64,000 bases of DNA from assembly GCF_003419895.1 (NCBI RefSeq), contig NZ_QPMM01000001.1, positions 496,001 through 560,000 on the forward strand, written 5' to 3'. Under the pieces are notes generated by a model. That model worked only from the letters and a program-made list of their open reading frames with translations. It was not told where the DNA came from and made no database searches. Source of the DNA: Chitinophaga silvatica. Lineage in GTDB: Bacteria > Bacteroidota > Bacteroidia > Chitinophagales > Chitinophagaceae. Of this stretch, positions 9,031-19,365 are shown piece by piece. The position numbers were made by a program, and so were the translations under genes. How positions within the stretch are numbered: position 1 is the stretch's first letter; the number at the start of each line of letters is the position of its first letter.

Positions 9031-12000
9031 ATGATAAAGAAATACGCCTATGCCTTCATTAGTTTTGGTTTGCTGACTTGTAGCTTACAAGCAGCTCAAG
9101 CTCAGTTTCAAACATCTCTATACGAAGCAAATGAACAGCAAACTATCTTCCTGGTAGATGCACTGAAAAGAATTACTCAGGAATGGAATACCCGTTTCGT
9201 TTATGAAAGCAGCCTGGTTAGAGAAGTAAAAGTAACCTATAACTGGAGAGACCTTCGTAAAAGCAATGCCGAAAATGTACTGCAGGCAATCCTAACACCT
9301 AAAGGACTGGTACCTGTTAATATAGGTGATAACTATTTCTCCATTATTAAGCTAGAACGTAATAATTCTCCACAACATAGTACCGTTAGTAATGTTAGCC
9401 TACTCATTCCTGCGGATACGATTCCGATTGCACCTGCAGCAATTAAAAGTTCATCTGGGGCTATAACAGGAAGGGTTACTGAAAAGAGTTCGGGCCGCCC
9501 GGTTATCGCCGCAAGTGTGAGCGTTCCGGAACTTGGATTATTTACAGTTACTGATACAACCGGAACTTTTTATTTTAAAGAAATTCCATTAGGTAAGGTC
9601 AGAGTTACCATTCAAAGTCTTAATACCGTACCCTCTGAAACTACGGTAATAGTAAATACTCCGCAGGTTTATAAACTAAGTCTGGAACTCGATAAACAAG
9701 CGTTGGCACTAAAGGAAGTACAGGTGGTTGCAAGTGAGAGTCGTGCCGGTAGTGCTACTGCCTCACATATTTCGCAAACAGCTATTGAACATTTACAGGC
9801 CACTAGTCTGGCCGATGTAATGCAGTTATTACCCGGTGCTTTGGCCAAAAACCCGGATATGTCGAAGGTGAACAGATTTGCAATCCGACAGATATCTCCT
9901 GATAATATGGGTAGTTTGGGAACCGCAGTAATTTTAAATGGTGCTCCTTTATCCAATAATGCAAATCTCCAATCACTTAATACAGCTAAAAGCGGTGCTT
10001 TGGCCGGTTTTGAAACCAGTTCAGGTGGCGGAACAGATTTAAGACAGGTATCTGCAGATAATATAGAATCAATTGAAGTGATAAGAGGTGTGCCTTCTGT
10101 AGAGTATGGCGACCTTACTTCTGGAGCAATCCTTGTTAAAACAAAAGCTGGTCCGACTCCCTATCACCTGAAAGCACGTATTAACCCAACGCTTACACAA
10201 ATGTGGCTGGGCAAAGGATTTGCGCTGGGCGAAAAATATGGAAGTCTGAACCTGGATGTTGACTATACCAAATCATATAGCGATCAGCGGTATGATTATA
10301 ACGCTTTTAACCGTGTAACTATTAACGCTTTACACTCCAAGAAATTTTTCAAAAACCAACCATTATTCGCAACAACCGGTTTTACATTCGCTACCAACCT
10401 CGATAATCAGAAACAAGACCCTGACGATTATGCACAGAAAATAGTGCGCCGATCAAAGGATATGGCCTTCAGATTTAATACCTCTGGTAAATGGAGCCTG
10501 CAACGGAAGTTTGCCAGAATGCTGAATTATACACTGTCGCTGAATTACAGTGTACAGGATGGGTTTTATCAGAAGCAAATCGGAGGAGGTATTACACCAC
10601 TTATCAACTCCATGAAGGATACTACCATGTATTCCAGCTATTTGCAGAGTGAATACTTATCTAAATACTGGATCAACGGCAGACCTATGAATGCTTTCGC
10701 TAAAGTTACCAATAGCTTTTTCGGAAAAACAGGAGTATTCAAACATAGAGTATTGATGGGGGCTGAATGGAAGATGGATGCAAACTTTGGGGATGGAAAA
10801 ACATTTGACCTGAATCTCCCTCCAGCTATTGGTAGTGATGGTAGCGTTACAAGACCCCGCCCGTTTAAAGACATTCCTGCATTGCAGCAATTATCTGCCT
10901 ATGCAGAAGATAGAATTACTGCTAACTTTTTGCAACGCCAACTTACGATTCAGGCAGGTTTAAGATATGATCAGGTATCAAAAACAGGAGGGGTGTTATC
11001 ACCTCGTGTTAATCTGGCTTATCCTCTGATGCCTAAGTTGTATTTAAGAGCGGGAGTTGGTATCACAGCTAAATCTCCGTCTTTATTATACCTGTATCCT
11101 GAGAATGCCTACTTCGATTATATTAATCTGAATTCCTACAGCGATGATCCCTCAAAAAGGGTAATGATTGCTACTACCAAGGTATATCAACCAGCTAATG
11201 AGCAGCTGAAAATGGCGGTTAATAACAAAAAGGAAATTGGCTTCGATTGGCAATTCGCAGATAATAAACGTCTTACTATCACAGCTTATCACGAGAAACT
11301 GAAGAATGGTTATAGTTTCTTAACCACGTTCAATTCTATTAATGTAATGCCTCTGCAGCTTTACAAGGTTGTAAATAATGGTGGTCAGCAAAGTGTTGAA
11401 ACTGGTGCTGTGATTAATAGGATGCCTGCTTATGATATGCCGGTAAATGATGCGCTAAATACAAATAAAGGAGTTGAATTTGATTTAGACCTTGGCCGTT
11501 TTGAGGCATTACGTACCTCTTTTGTTTTCAATGGTGCGTATATGAACTCACAGAGCATCAGCACCAATTATTATATACTGAAAGGAAATCCTTACAGGGC
11601 CGGAGAAGTGGAGCCAGACAGGGTTGGAGTATATGCACCCGGCAGGGGAAAAGAAGATGAACAATTCAGCACAACGCTAAGAATGATTCACCATATTCCT
11701 CAGCTAAGGTTTGTAATTACATTATCTGCACAAACGCTCTGGGTTAGCAAAAATAAATACCTGAATTATGATAGTCTGGCTGTTGGATATATCAGTAGAA
11801 CCGATGGAAGTATCAACTGGCTCAGCGAAGATGAGAGAATGCTGCTTTCGAGGAAAAACCTGGCCGACAGGGAAATTATTCTGCCGATTTCTCCTGCCAA
11901 TTATATAACAGAATCCTGGAAGCCTTTATGGTTGTTCAATATGCGTTTAACAAAGGAGATTGGAAAGAATATTGGTTTCTCCTTCTATGCCAATAATGTG

Positions 12001-12102
12001 TTTATGAGTAATCCATTGGAGAGAAGCACAAGAAACCCAACTACCTATGATCGACGAAATCAACGATTATTTTTTGGAACTGAAATAAATGTCAAATTCT
12101 AA
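9031..12102 (+). CDS. TonB-dependent outer-membrane receptor with STN signalling domain
   Basis: A 1023-residue receptor. It has a signal peptide ending at AQAQ (about residue 25), a secretin/TonB N-terminal (STN) domain at about 30-110 that talks to FecR, a carboxypeptidase-regulatory-like beta-sandwich at about 145-220 (GRVTEKSSGRPVIAASVSV), a plug at about 235-370 (LADVMQLLPGALAK, IESIEVIRGVPSVEYGDLTSGAILVKTK) and a 22-strand-type barrel ending in aromatic F-G-T-E-I-N-V-K-F. The next genes are a DUF4876 lipoprotein and a DUF6850 barrel instead of a SusD partner, so the ligand is probably not a typical SusCD glycan. Iron/haem, a peptide or another small ligand are all possible. Translationally coupled to fecR (two-base gap). 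Confidence 0.92.
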   Translation: MIKKYAYAFISFGLLTCSLQAAQAQFQTSLYEANEQQTIFLVDALKRITQEWNTRFVYESSLVREVKVTYNWRDLRKSNAENVLQAILTPKGLVPVNIGDNYFSIIKLERNNSPQHSTVSNVSLLIPADTIPIAPAAIKSSSGAITGRVTEKSSGRPVIAASVSVPELGLFTVTDTTGTFYFKEIPLGKVRVTIQSLNTVPSETTVIVNTPQVYKLSLELDKQALALKEVQVVASESRAGSATASHISQTAIEHLQATSLADVMQLLPGALAKNPDMSKVNRFAIRQISPDNMGSLGTAVILNGAPLSNNANLQSLNTAKSGALAGFETSSGGGTDLRQVSADNIESIEVIRGVPSVEYGDLTSGAILVKTKAGPTPYHLKARINPTLTQMWLGKGFALGEKYGSLNLDVDYTKSYSDQRYDYNAFNRVTINALHSKKFFKNQPLFATTGFTFATNLDNQKQDPDDYAQKIVRRSKDMAFRFNTSGKWSLQRKFARMLNYTLSLNYSVQDGFYQKQIGGGITPLINSMKDTTMYSSYLQSEYLSKYWINGRPMNAFAKVTNSFFGKTGVFKHRVLMGAEWKMDANFGDGKTFDLNLPPAIGSDGSVTRPRPFKDIPALQQLSAYAEDRITANFLQRQLTIQAGLRYDQVSKTGGVLSPRVNLAYPLMPKLYLRAGVGITAKSPSLLYLYPENAYFDYINLNSYSDDPSKRVMIATTKVYQPANEQLKMAVNNKKEIGFDWQFADNKRLTITAYHEKLKNGYSFLTTFNSINVMPLQLYKVVNNGGQQSVETGAVINRMPAYDMPVNDALNTNKGVEFDLDLGRFEALRTSFVFNGAYMNSQSISTNYYILKGNPYRAGEVEPDRVGVYAPGRGKEDEQFSTTLRMIHHIPQLRFVITLSAQTLWVSKNKYLNYDSLAVGYISRTDGSINWLSEDERMLLSRKNLADREIILPISPANYITESWKPLWLFNMRLTKEIGKNIGFSFYANNVFMSNPLERSTRNPTTYDRRNQRLFFGTEINVKF

Positions 12103-12115
12103 ATCAAGAATGAGT

Positions 12116-13324
12116 ATGAAAAGAATCCTTCAACAAGTGAGTGCCTGCATATGCGCTATGATTTTGGTGTTGAGCGCCTGCAAAAAAGACAGTCAAGCAC
12201 CTACGGTAAATTATAATGTGAAAGTAAGTTACCCTGCTTCTTATACCAGCACGGTAGCGGTAGGAGTAAAGGTAACTTTAAAGAACTCTGTAACTAATAC
12301 TACCTCCGTAGCAACAACGAATGCAGAAGGTGTTGCAACCTTTAACGGCATCTTACCAGGAAACTACCAGGTAATAGCGTCGAAAGACCTGACGGCTGAA
12401 GAAGCACTTAGTTTAACCGGGTATTCAACAGCTGTATATCTGAATGCTTCTGCTTTGAATCATGTAATTCAGATTGATGCAGCGCCGCTGGATTTGGTAT
12501 TGAATGGATCGAAGGTAGGTGGATTGGTATTTAAAGAGGTATACTACGCCTGTTCAAGAACTCCGGGCGGAACCAACTATCTTATTGATCAGTTTTATGA
12601 AATCTACAATAACTCAACTGAAGTAGTGTATGCAGATAGTCTTTGTATTGCTGATGTTCACGGTAGTCCGGGCAACTCTGCTTCTTCAAAACCAACAGGT
12701 TTCCAGTCAGATGTAAACAATGTATATGTTCGTAATATCTGGATGGTTCCTGGAAATGGTAAATCACATCCTATTGAGCCGGGAAAATCTATCATCATTG
12801 CACAAACTGCAATTAATCATAAAACTGATCCTGCAGGCAATCCTAATTCTGTTGATCTCGGAACCGGAATTGCAGATTTTGAAGTTTATGTAAATGCTGC
12901 TGCTTCCAAGGATGTGGATAATCCGGATGTACCGAACATGATCCAGATCTATGCTCCAAATGCTGGCTTCTACTGGCAGACCTATGTATTCGGTGCGAGT
13001 ATGATCATCTTTAAACATGCAGATCCGGCTTCTTTACCATTATTTACCGAACCAGGTACAACTTCATCAACTCAGCTGGCGCAGGTTCCTAATGCAAATG
13101 TAATAGATGCAGTAGAATTCCTGGCAAGTGCAACTGTTGGCGATAAGAAAAGAATTCCTGTTTCTCTGGATGCGGGCTTTGGTTATGCCGGAGGTACTTA
13201 TACCGGTGAATCAATGGTTCGTAAATCAAAAGCAACTGGTACTAATGGTCGTCTTATTTACCAGGATACCAATAATACAACCGACGATTTTAAAGTAGTA
13301 GCGACTCCTACTCCTAAAAAATAA
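12116..13324 (+). CDS. DUF4876-type surface lipoprotein
   Basis: The start at 12116 (MKRILQQ) is preferred over in-frame ATGs at 12089 and 12110 because it gives a compact lipoprotein signal with lipobox LVLSAC (Cys about residue 22). A beta-sandwich of about 100 residues follows (NAEGVATFNGILPGNYQV, a carboxypeptidase-regulatory/SpaA-like pattern). A larger domain then begins KEVYYACSRTPGGTNYLIDQFYEIYNNS and resembles lamin-tail-like DUF4876 proteins. Proteins of this family usually sit directly after a TonB receptor, as here, and probably form part of its surface complex. The function is unknown; I infer ligand capture at the cell surface. Confidence 0.7.
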   Translation: MKRILQQVSACICAMILVLSACKKDSQAPTVNYNVKVSYPASYTSTVAVGVKVTLKNSVTNTTSVATTNAEGVATFNGILPGNYQVIASKDLTAEEALSLTGYSTAVYLNASALNHVIQIDAAPLDLVLNGSKVGGLVFKEVYYACSRTPGGTNYLIDQFYEIYNNSTEVVYADSLCIADVHGSPGNSASSKPTGFQSDVNNVYVRNIWMVPGNGKSHPIEPGKSIIIAQTAINHKTDPAGNPNSVDLGTGIADFEVYVNAAASKDVDNPDVPNMIQIYAPNAGFYWQTYVFGASMIIFKHADPASLPLFTEPGTTSSTQLAQVPNANVIDAVEFLASATVGDKKRIPVSLDAGFGYAGGTYTGESMVRKSKATGTNGRLIYQDTNNTTDDFKVVATPTPKK

Positions 13325-13336
13325 AACATAATTACA

Positions 13337-14890
13337 TTGAAGCATATACGGATTATATTATGCTGTTGTGCGCTTTCATCGGCTGTCTATGCACAAAACG
13401 GGCAGCCGGTGCAACCGCAGCAAGTGACGTTGCTGAAGCCCTGGTTACAAACAGAGAATGCCAGCGGCTTGAAGTTGAGTAATGTGCCGGTTGCCGGGTA
13501 TACTTATCTGGGGGCTAATCTGGAAAATGGAGATTTTAAAAAATCACAGCAGCCGGAAAAGGATAAACAATTCATGTTTCATTCTTCCCGCTATCAGCCA
13601 TTGAAAGGAGGAGTGATTTATGGTAGCTTCAATTATGCTCAACAATACAGCGATAATGTGCGCTGGAATGATTTGCTGAACCCATACCGGGGAACTCCAT
13701 ATAACATGGTGGATTCTATTGGTGGCAACTGGAAAAAGCAATTGTTCGACATGGAAGTAAAAGCTGCCACTGGCCTGCTGGCCCATGAAAAGCTTGTTTT
13801 AGGTGCAGGTCTCCAATATAGTGTAGGTACCGGTGCGAGACAAAATGATCCAAGGCCTTTGAATAATTCGGGTGACTTCAACATCAAACCATCCTTAATC
13901 TATCTGTTAGGTAAAAAACATCAGATAGGTATTAACGGATTGTATGGTTTCTATAATGAAACTGTTTCTTTTGAAGTAAAGAATACAACAGTAACCCATA
14001 GCCTATATAAGTTATTGGGATTAGGACAATATGCTTCTCCTCCAACTATTTTATCTACCAGTGCAAACAGAAATTATAATGGAAAGCGCTATGGAGGCGC
14101 ATTTCAATATAATCTTCAGGTTAATCGCTGGCAATGGTTAACAGAAGTTGCCTATACTTCCTATGAAGAAAATGTAACTGATGGTTCGGGACTCCCGGTT
14201 GCCGGCGGTACTTACAAACGTCAGGAATACGGAGGAACTTCTACCTGGCTATATACACCGGGAACCTTTGCTCATCGTGTTTCCGTGGGTTATCAAATGA
14301 TTGATGGTAGTGGTATTGAGAGTCATCAGAAATTGATAGATGGATTCTGGAAAACCATACTTGAGGCTAAGTTCTATGCAGCTTCAGAAAGCAATGCCCG
14401 CCTGGAATATATGTTGGTGAAGAATAAAACAGCTTCGCAATATGCCTGGTATGCCAAAGCCGGAGTTTCCTGGAACGATGTAGAAAATAAATACCTGGTA
14501 CCATATTCCCGCCAGCACTTTTCAAGTATACGCTATGATGTTACAGGGGCATATACCTGGAGCTTTGGTAAGTATAGTGGCCTGGAAGCTCAGGTATATG
14601 GTGCTTATCAATCGAACATCGACGGATATTTGAATTATTTACTTATGACTAGTGGTACTAATATAATTGCACAAAGAATGTTGTACCCTGATCACGATTA
14701 TTATACAGCAAATATGCTTACTGCGGGTGCCGGTGTTCAGTATCATTTTAGCTGGAAAGAGGCTGCTGCTGCCCGTTTCTTTATTAAGCTGAATGGAATA
14801 ACTACCCAGAGAACATCTGCTCCGTTGATTCCTACCGGCCCGGATGGAGGTCGCAACAGATTCGTATTTACAATAGGCGCTTTTTATTAA
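13337..14890 (+). CDS. DUF6850-type outer-membrane beta-barrel protein
   Basis: A 517-residue protein with a signal peptide (MKHIRIILCCCALSSAVYAQ) that is complete only if translation begins at the TTG at 13337; the next in-frame ATG is far inside. The rest is a series of alternating amphipathic strands with aromatic ends (YGSFNYAQQYSDNVRW, FQYNLQVNRWQWLTEVAY) and finishes F-V-F-T-I-G-A-F-Y, an outer-membrane barrel terminus. It follows the DUF4876 gene by 12 bases and precedes the first C25-like gene by 10 bases, so all are almost certainly one transcript. Role unknown; it may be an accessory barrel or secretion port for its neighbours. Confidence 0.65.
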   Translation: MKHIRIILCCCALSSAVYAQNGQPVQPQQVTLLKPWLQTENASGLKLSNVPVAGYTYLGANLENGDFKKSQQPEKDKQFMFHSSRYQPLKGGVIYGSFNYAQQYSDNVRWNDLLNPYRGTPYNMVDSIGGNWKKQLFDMEVKAATGLLAHEKLVLGAGLQYSVGTGARQNDPRPLNNSGDFNIKPSLIYLLGKKHQIGINGLYGFYNETVSFEVKNTTVTHSLYKLLGLGQYASPPTILSTSANRNYNGKRYGGAFQYNLQVNRWQWLTEVAYTSYEENVTDGSGLPVAGGTYKRQEYGGTSTWLYTPGTFAHRVSVGYQMIDGSGIESHQKLIDGFWKTILEAKFYAASESNARLEYMLVKNKTASQYAWYAKAGVSWNDVENKYLVPYSRQHFSSIRYDVTGAYTWSFGKYSGLEAQVYGAYQSNIDGYLNYLLMTSGTNIIAQRMLYPDHDYYTANMLTAGAGVQYHFSWKEAAAARFFIKLNGITTQRTSAPLIPTGPDGGRNRFVFTIGAFY

Positions 14891-14900
14891 AAGATTTACA

Positions 14901-17111
14901 ATGAAGAAACTCATTCTCAGCTTTGCCTGGTTATTTGCCTGCTCCCAACTATGGGCGCAAGCCCGGATCAATAAACCGGGTAAGCAATTTCCTACGGCAG
15001 TAGCTATAGTGATAGACGAACAAACATATATCCGTACGCAGGCCGATGTGGATGCCTACAAAGATATGTTGGAAACAAAAGAAGGGATAAGTGCCTACCT
15101 CATCATCAACCGATGGAATAATCCTGAAGAAGTTAAAACCATTCTTCAGCAACTACGCCACGAAAAACCTTTGCTGGAAGGTACTGTGTTAATCGGAAAT
15201 GTTCCGATTCCTATGATCAGAAATGCTCAGCATATGACTACAGCATTGAAGATAGATGAGTTGAAATACGACCTCTATCGCAGTTCTGTGGCTTCCGACA
15301 GGTTTTATGACGATTCTCATCTGCAATTCAGATTTGTAAGTCGGGATACGAAAAACCCACAGCTCTTTTATTATGAGCTTACAGAAACCTCACCTCAGGT
15401 AATTCAATCTGATTTTTACAGTGCAAGAATTTGTCCGGGTCCTCATCCGGAAAATCAAAGTGTTGCCATCAGTCACTTTCTGAAAAAAGCAGTTGCAGCC
15501 CGGGTAAAGAAAGATGCGTTAGATCATTTGCTTACTTTTTCCGGTCCTGCTTATAATTCTGAGTCGATGAGTGCCTGGCTGGATGAGAATGATGCGTTGA
15601 AGGAACTATTTCCTTTAGCTTATCAAAGTCCTTATCAGCACCGGCATCTCAACTTCAGGATGGAAGATCATATGAAACCAAGACTATTGAGTGAGCTACA
15701 ACGCAATAACCTGGATTTAGCCATCTTTACCAATCATGGTCTGGCTGCCCTGCAGCATGTGAATTCACTGAGTTCGACAGACGATATGGATGATGTGTTA
15801 GGTCATATGCAGCTGTTTATCCGTAGCGATTTCAGAAGAAGTGTAAAGCGTGGTCAGTCTCCAGACGCTGCAATAGCTGCTCTCACAAAAAAGTATAATA
15901 TCACCGCTGCCTGGTTCGATAATGTTATTGGCAATGATTCGTTGAGAATTGCAGATTCCCTGGCAATTGCAGGAATGGATATTGTACCTGCTGATCTGGC
16001 AAAAATTGCAGTGAATCCTAAAGTTATGATCTTTAATGCCTGCGATAACGGGGCATATTATGAAGAACAGAACATGGCCAATTCCTATGTCTTTAATCCG
16101 GGGAATACACTCGTCGCCCATGCAAACACAGTGAATGTATTGCAGGATAAATGGCTGCATGAACAAATTGGATTACTGACGTATGGAGTACGTGCAGGTG
16201 TTTGGGCAATGCGTACCAATACCCTTGAATCGCAGTTGATAGGTGATCCTACATGGAGTTTCACAACTTCCGGTCAGGATCTTAATAAAGCGATTTTGTT
16301 TGATGGAACAAAACTGGCTACGTGGCAGGCGATGCTAAAGAGCAAGGACCCTAATACTCAATGCCTGGCCCTCAGTTCTATTTATCAGATCCAGGGTAAG
16401 GCAGCGGGTGATTTGCTGGCAAAGACTTTCAAAACATCTCTTTCTCCTAATGTAAGAATGCAGTGTCTTGCCCTGCTGGCCAATATAGGTAATGATACTT
16501 ACAGGGAGATTCTGGAGCTGGCATTAATGGATAACTATGAAATGGTACGCCGTAAAGCGTCCGACTGGATTGCTAAAGACGGGAGCGACAGATTTATTCT
16601 TCCATTGGTCAGGAATGTAATAGAACGGCCAAACGATGAGCGCATAATGTATACCAACTATAAGGCTTTGGCACTTATGAATTGGGATAAAGTAAAAGCG
16701 GTTGTGGAAGCAGAAGTTAAAGCAGCCAATTTTATCTATGATAAAGATGCTTATCTCGAAAATTGGTTACAAAGAATAGCTAAAGATAAAGCTACCGCAG
16801 GAAAGGCTATTGTAAATATCCGTGACCGTAGTCAGAAAGACGCTACACGTTGGGCGGCTATAAGATCGCTTCGTAATGGCAACTACCATCTATATGTACC
16901 AACTTTAATCGAAGTTGCTAAAGATAAATCAGAAACCAACCAATACAGAACTGGCATCATTGAAGCACTGGGATGGTTTTCGACCTCCTACCAGAAAGAT
17001 CAGATACTGGCGGCCTGCAAAGCTATCAGTGAAGATACTACCAATGATGAATCAATTGTAAAGGAAGCTATTCAAACGATTAATAGACTAACCAACTGGA
17101 ATTTACACTAA
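14901..17111 (+). CDS. Gingipain-like (C25, clan CD) protein with HEAT-like C-terminus, copy 1
   Basis: A 736-residue secreted protein (signal peptide to AQA at about 21). Residues about 30-450 resemble the caspase-like fold of family C25: beta-strands ending GTVLIGNVPIPMI, ASDRFYDD, then a His in FTNHGLA (His279) and a Cys in IFNACDNGAYYE (Cys381), matching the His-Gly and Ala-Cys motifs of the gingipain catalytic dyad. LIGDPTWSF closes the domain. From about residue 455 the chain becomes alpha-helical repeats (NTQCLALSSIYQIQGKAAG, NVRMQCLALLANIGNDTY) typical of HEAT-type solenoids. No Por-type sorting domain was recognised at the C-terminus. It is paralogous to the next gene and probably co-transcribed with the TonB receptor. 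Protease activity is predicted from the dyad, not shown. Confidence 0.68.
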   Translation: MKKLILSFAWLFACSQLWAQARINKPGKQFPTAVAIVIDEQTYIRTQADVDAYKDMLETKEGISAYLIINRWNNPEEVKTILQQLRHEKPLLEGTVLIGNVPIPMIRNAQHMTTALKIDELKYDLYRSSVASDRFYDDSHLQFRFVSRDTKNPQLFYYELTETSPQVIQSDFYSARICPGPHPENQSVAISHFLKKAVAARVKKDALDHLLTFSGPAYNSESMSAWLDENDALKELFPLAYQSPYQHRHLNFRMEDHMKPRLLSELQRNNLDLAIFTNHGLAALQHVNSLSSTDDMDDVLGHMQLFIRSDFRRSVKRGQSPDAAIAALTKKYNITAAWFDNVIGNDSLRIADSLAIAGMDIVPADLAKIAVNPKVMIFNACDNGAYYEEQNMANSYVFNPGNTLVAHANTVNVLQDKWLHEQIGLLTYGVRAGVWAMRTNTLESQLIGDPTWSFTTSGQDLNKAILFDGTKLATWQAMLKSKDPNTQCLALSSIYQIQGKAAGDLLAKTFKTSLSPNVRMQCLALLANIGNDTYREILELALMDNYEMVRRKASDWIAKDGSDRFILPLVRNVIERPNDERIMYTNYKALALMNWDKVKAVVEAEVKAANFIYDKDAYLENWLQRIAKDKATAGKAIVNIRDRSQKDATRWAAIRSLRNGNYHLYVPTLIEVAKDKSETNQYRTGIIEALGWFSTSYQKDQILAACKAISEDTTNDESIVKEAIQTINRLTNWNLH

Positions 17112-17121
17112 AAACAAACTT

Positions 17122-19344
17122 ATGACAGATATATATAAAAAATTGTCGGCAGGTTTGCTGATACTATCCTCATTTGCATCTACGTCGATTTATGCACAGC
17201 AAATTGAAGCACCCGGACTTAAAACAGCATCAACCTCATTTGCCATTGTAGTTGATGACGTGACACTCCAAAAATCCGGAGCTGCAATTAAGGCATACAA
17301 ACAAGCCCTTGAAGCACAGGGATTGGCTACCTATATTGTTTCCAAAAAATGGGGGCAACCGGAGGAAATCAGAGCCGTACTCCAGAAGTTGTATAAGGCA
17401 CCAATTAAGTTGGAAGGTGCAGTGCTGGTGGGAGATATTCCTGTTCCTATGATTCGTAATGCACAGCATCTTACCTCTGCCTTTAAGATGGATCAACGTC
17501 ACGACTGGAAACGTTCTTCTGTACCTTCTGATAGATTCTATGATGATTTTGATTTGCAGTTCGAGTTTCTGAAACAGGATTCAATACAAAAAAATTACTA
17601 TTACTACAATCTTAAAGCAACATCTCCACAAAATATCCAAATGGATATCTATACTGGTCGTATCAAACCACCGGTGCAAAAAGGTGAAGATATCTATGCA
17701 AAGATCAGTGATTACCTGATGAAGGTGGTTGCAGAAAAGAAACAGAACAATGAATTGAACGATGCAATGGTGTTCAGCGGTCAGGGTTATCACTCCGAGT
17801 CACTGAATGCATGGGCAGGAGAGCAGTTGGCATTGAAGGAACAATTCCCGCATCTCTTTGCATTTGGAAATTCAATTAAGTTCATGAACTTCAGGATGGC
17901 TACTTACATAAAGTTCAACCTGTTGTCTGAAATTCAGCGTCCGGAACTGGATATGGCATTGTTTCACGAACATGGAGATGAGGAAACTCAAATACTGAGT
18001 GCTTATCCTTTAGCTAATAATCCGCAACCTTCCATTGATAATATCAAACGTTTCCTGCGTTCCAAAATTCAAAGTGCTTCCCGTAAGAAAGGTGCAGATA
18101 TCCAAAAGGTAAAGCAAGGATATGTAGAAAGCATGGGAGTGCCAATGAGCTGGATGGATGATGCCCTCGATCCGGCTGTTATGCTGGCAGATTCTATTAG
18201 CGATGCCAATAAGAATATAGTGATTGAGGATATGGTGAAAGTAGTTCCTAATGCCCGTTTTGTAATGCTGGATGCCTGCATCAACGGAGCTTTTCATCTT
18301 GATGATTATTTAGCCGGACATTATTCTTTTGGTAAGGGTAAAACCATTGTAACCATGGCTAACTCGGTTGGAGTAATCCAGGATCAGTGGTCGGATGAAT
18401 TACTTGGGTTATTGCAATATGGAGTAAGAATTGGTAACTGGTTGCGTGAAACAGCTTGGTTAGAAACCCACCTGATTGGTGATCCTACTTTTGCATTCAC
18501 TAATAATAATAAGGGAATACCAAATATTAATAATCTGATTGTAAAGAAAACTAATGATCCTGATACCTGGGTTGAAATGCTGAAGCGTAGCGAGCCGGAT
18601 TTGCAATGCCTGGCTATGAAGCACTTATATAATATTCAGCATGAAAAGATTTCTTCAAATCTAAAAAATATATACTTCAGTTCTACCAGCATGATTGTAA
18701 GATTAGAAGCAATAAAATTGCTGCACAACTTCAATAATGCAGATTATCATATGGTATTAAAAGCTGCCATCAATGATCCTTATGAACTGACACGTCGTTT
18801 GGCTGCTACCTGGTTGGGCGATTGGGGTAGTGATGAAGCTGTTCCGGCATTGGTAAATCTTGCGATTGCAGACAGGCATTCACGTAGGGTTTCTTCTCAG
18901 GTGCGTAACTCGTTTGCTTTCATGAATCCAAAGACCGTTATTGACGAAGTGAATAAGCAAATATCAAATGATCACTACTTTGTTGATAGCAGTGAGTTTA
19001 GGACTAAGCTGATCGAAGATCAGTTGAGAACTGAAAAAAGCCTGAAAGATAATGTAAACGTAATGATGGATAAGTCTCAAAAACAAAAGGAAAGACTGTT
19101 CAACATCACAACTTTAAGAGCATATAATTACCATCAGGCATTTTCGAGTGCTATTCAGCTGGCTTCAGATAAAACTGAGGACGAAAAATTGCGTGTTGCT
19201 GTTATTGAAGCATTGAGCTGGCAGGAGCATTCGTATAAGAAAGCTGATATATTACAAATGTGTAAGAAATTATTGGCTGATGCATCAGAAAGCGCAGCAG
19301 TTAAAGAGCAGGTATTAAGAACGGAAGCCATCCTGTTACGATAG
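17122..19344 (+). CDS. Gingipain-like (C25, clan CD) protein with HEAT-like C-terminus, copy 2
   Basis: A 740-residue paralogue of the preceding gene, starting 10 bases after it. It has a signal peptide ending AQQ (about residue 26). The shared landmarks appear in the same order: LVGDIPVPMIRNAQH, SVPSDRFYDD, FRMATYIKFNLLSEIQR, then His284 in FHEHGDE and Cys386 in MLDACINGAF. The His-Cys spacing is 102 residues, exactly as in copy 1, and LIGDPTFAF closes the domain. HEAT-like helices follow from about residue 465 (DLQCLAMKHLYNIQ, RRLAATWLGDWGSDEAV). The two copies have diverged around the dyad (NHG versus EHG, CDNG versus CING), which suggests different substrates rather than a recent duplication. 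A long hairpin with a T-run follows the stop codon. Confidence 0.68.
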   Translation: MTDIYKKLSAGLLILSSFASTSIYAQQIEAPGLKTASTSFAIVVDDVTLQKSGAAIKAYKQALEAQGLATYIVSKKWGQPEEIRAVLQKLYKAPIKLEGAVLVGDIPVPMIRNAQHLTSAFKMDQRHDWKRSSVPSDRFYDDFDLQFEFLKQDSIQKNYYYYNLKATSPQNIQMDIYTGRIKPPVQKGEDIYAKISDYLMKVVAEKKQNNELNDAMVFSGQGYHSESLNAWAGEQLALKEQFPHLFAFGNSIKFMNFRMATYIKFNLLSEIQRPELDMALFHEHGDEETQILSAYPLANNPQPSIDNIKRFLRSKIQSASRKKGADIQKVKQGYVESMGVPMSWMDDALDPAVMLADSISDANKNIVIEDMVKVVPNARFVMLDACINGAFHLDDYLAGHYSFGKGKTIVTMANSVGVIQDQWSDELLGLLQYGVRIGNWLRETAWLETHLIGDPTFAFTNNNKGIPNINNLIVKKTNDPDTWVEMLKRSEPDLQCLAMKHLYNIQHEKISSNLKNIYFSSTSMIVRLEAIKLLHNFNNADYHMVLKAAINDPYELTRRLAATWLGDWGSDEAVPALVNLAIADRHSRRVSSQVRNSFAFMNPKTVIDEVNKQISNDHYFVDSSEFRTKLIEDQLRTEKSLKDNVNVMMDKSQKQKERLFNITTLRAYNYHQAFSSAIQLASDKTEDEKLRVAVIEALSWQEHSYKKADILQMCKKLLADASESAAVKEQVLRTEAILLR

Positions 19345-19365
19345 ATCCTACTACTTCTTAGATGT

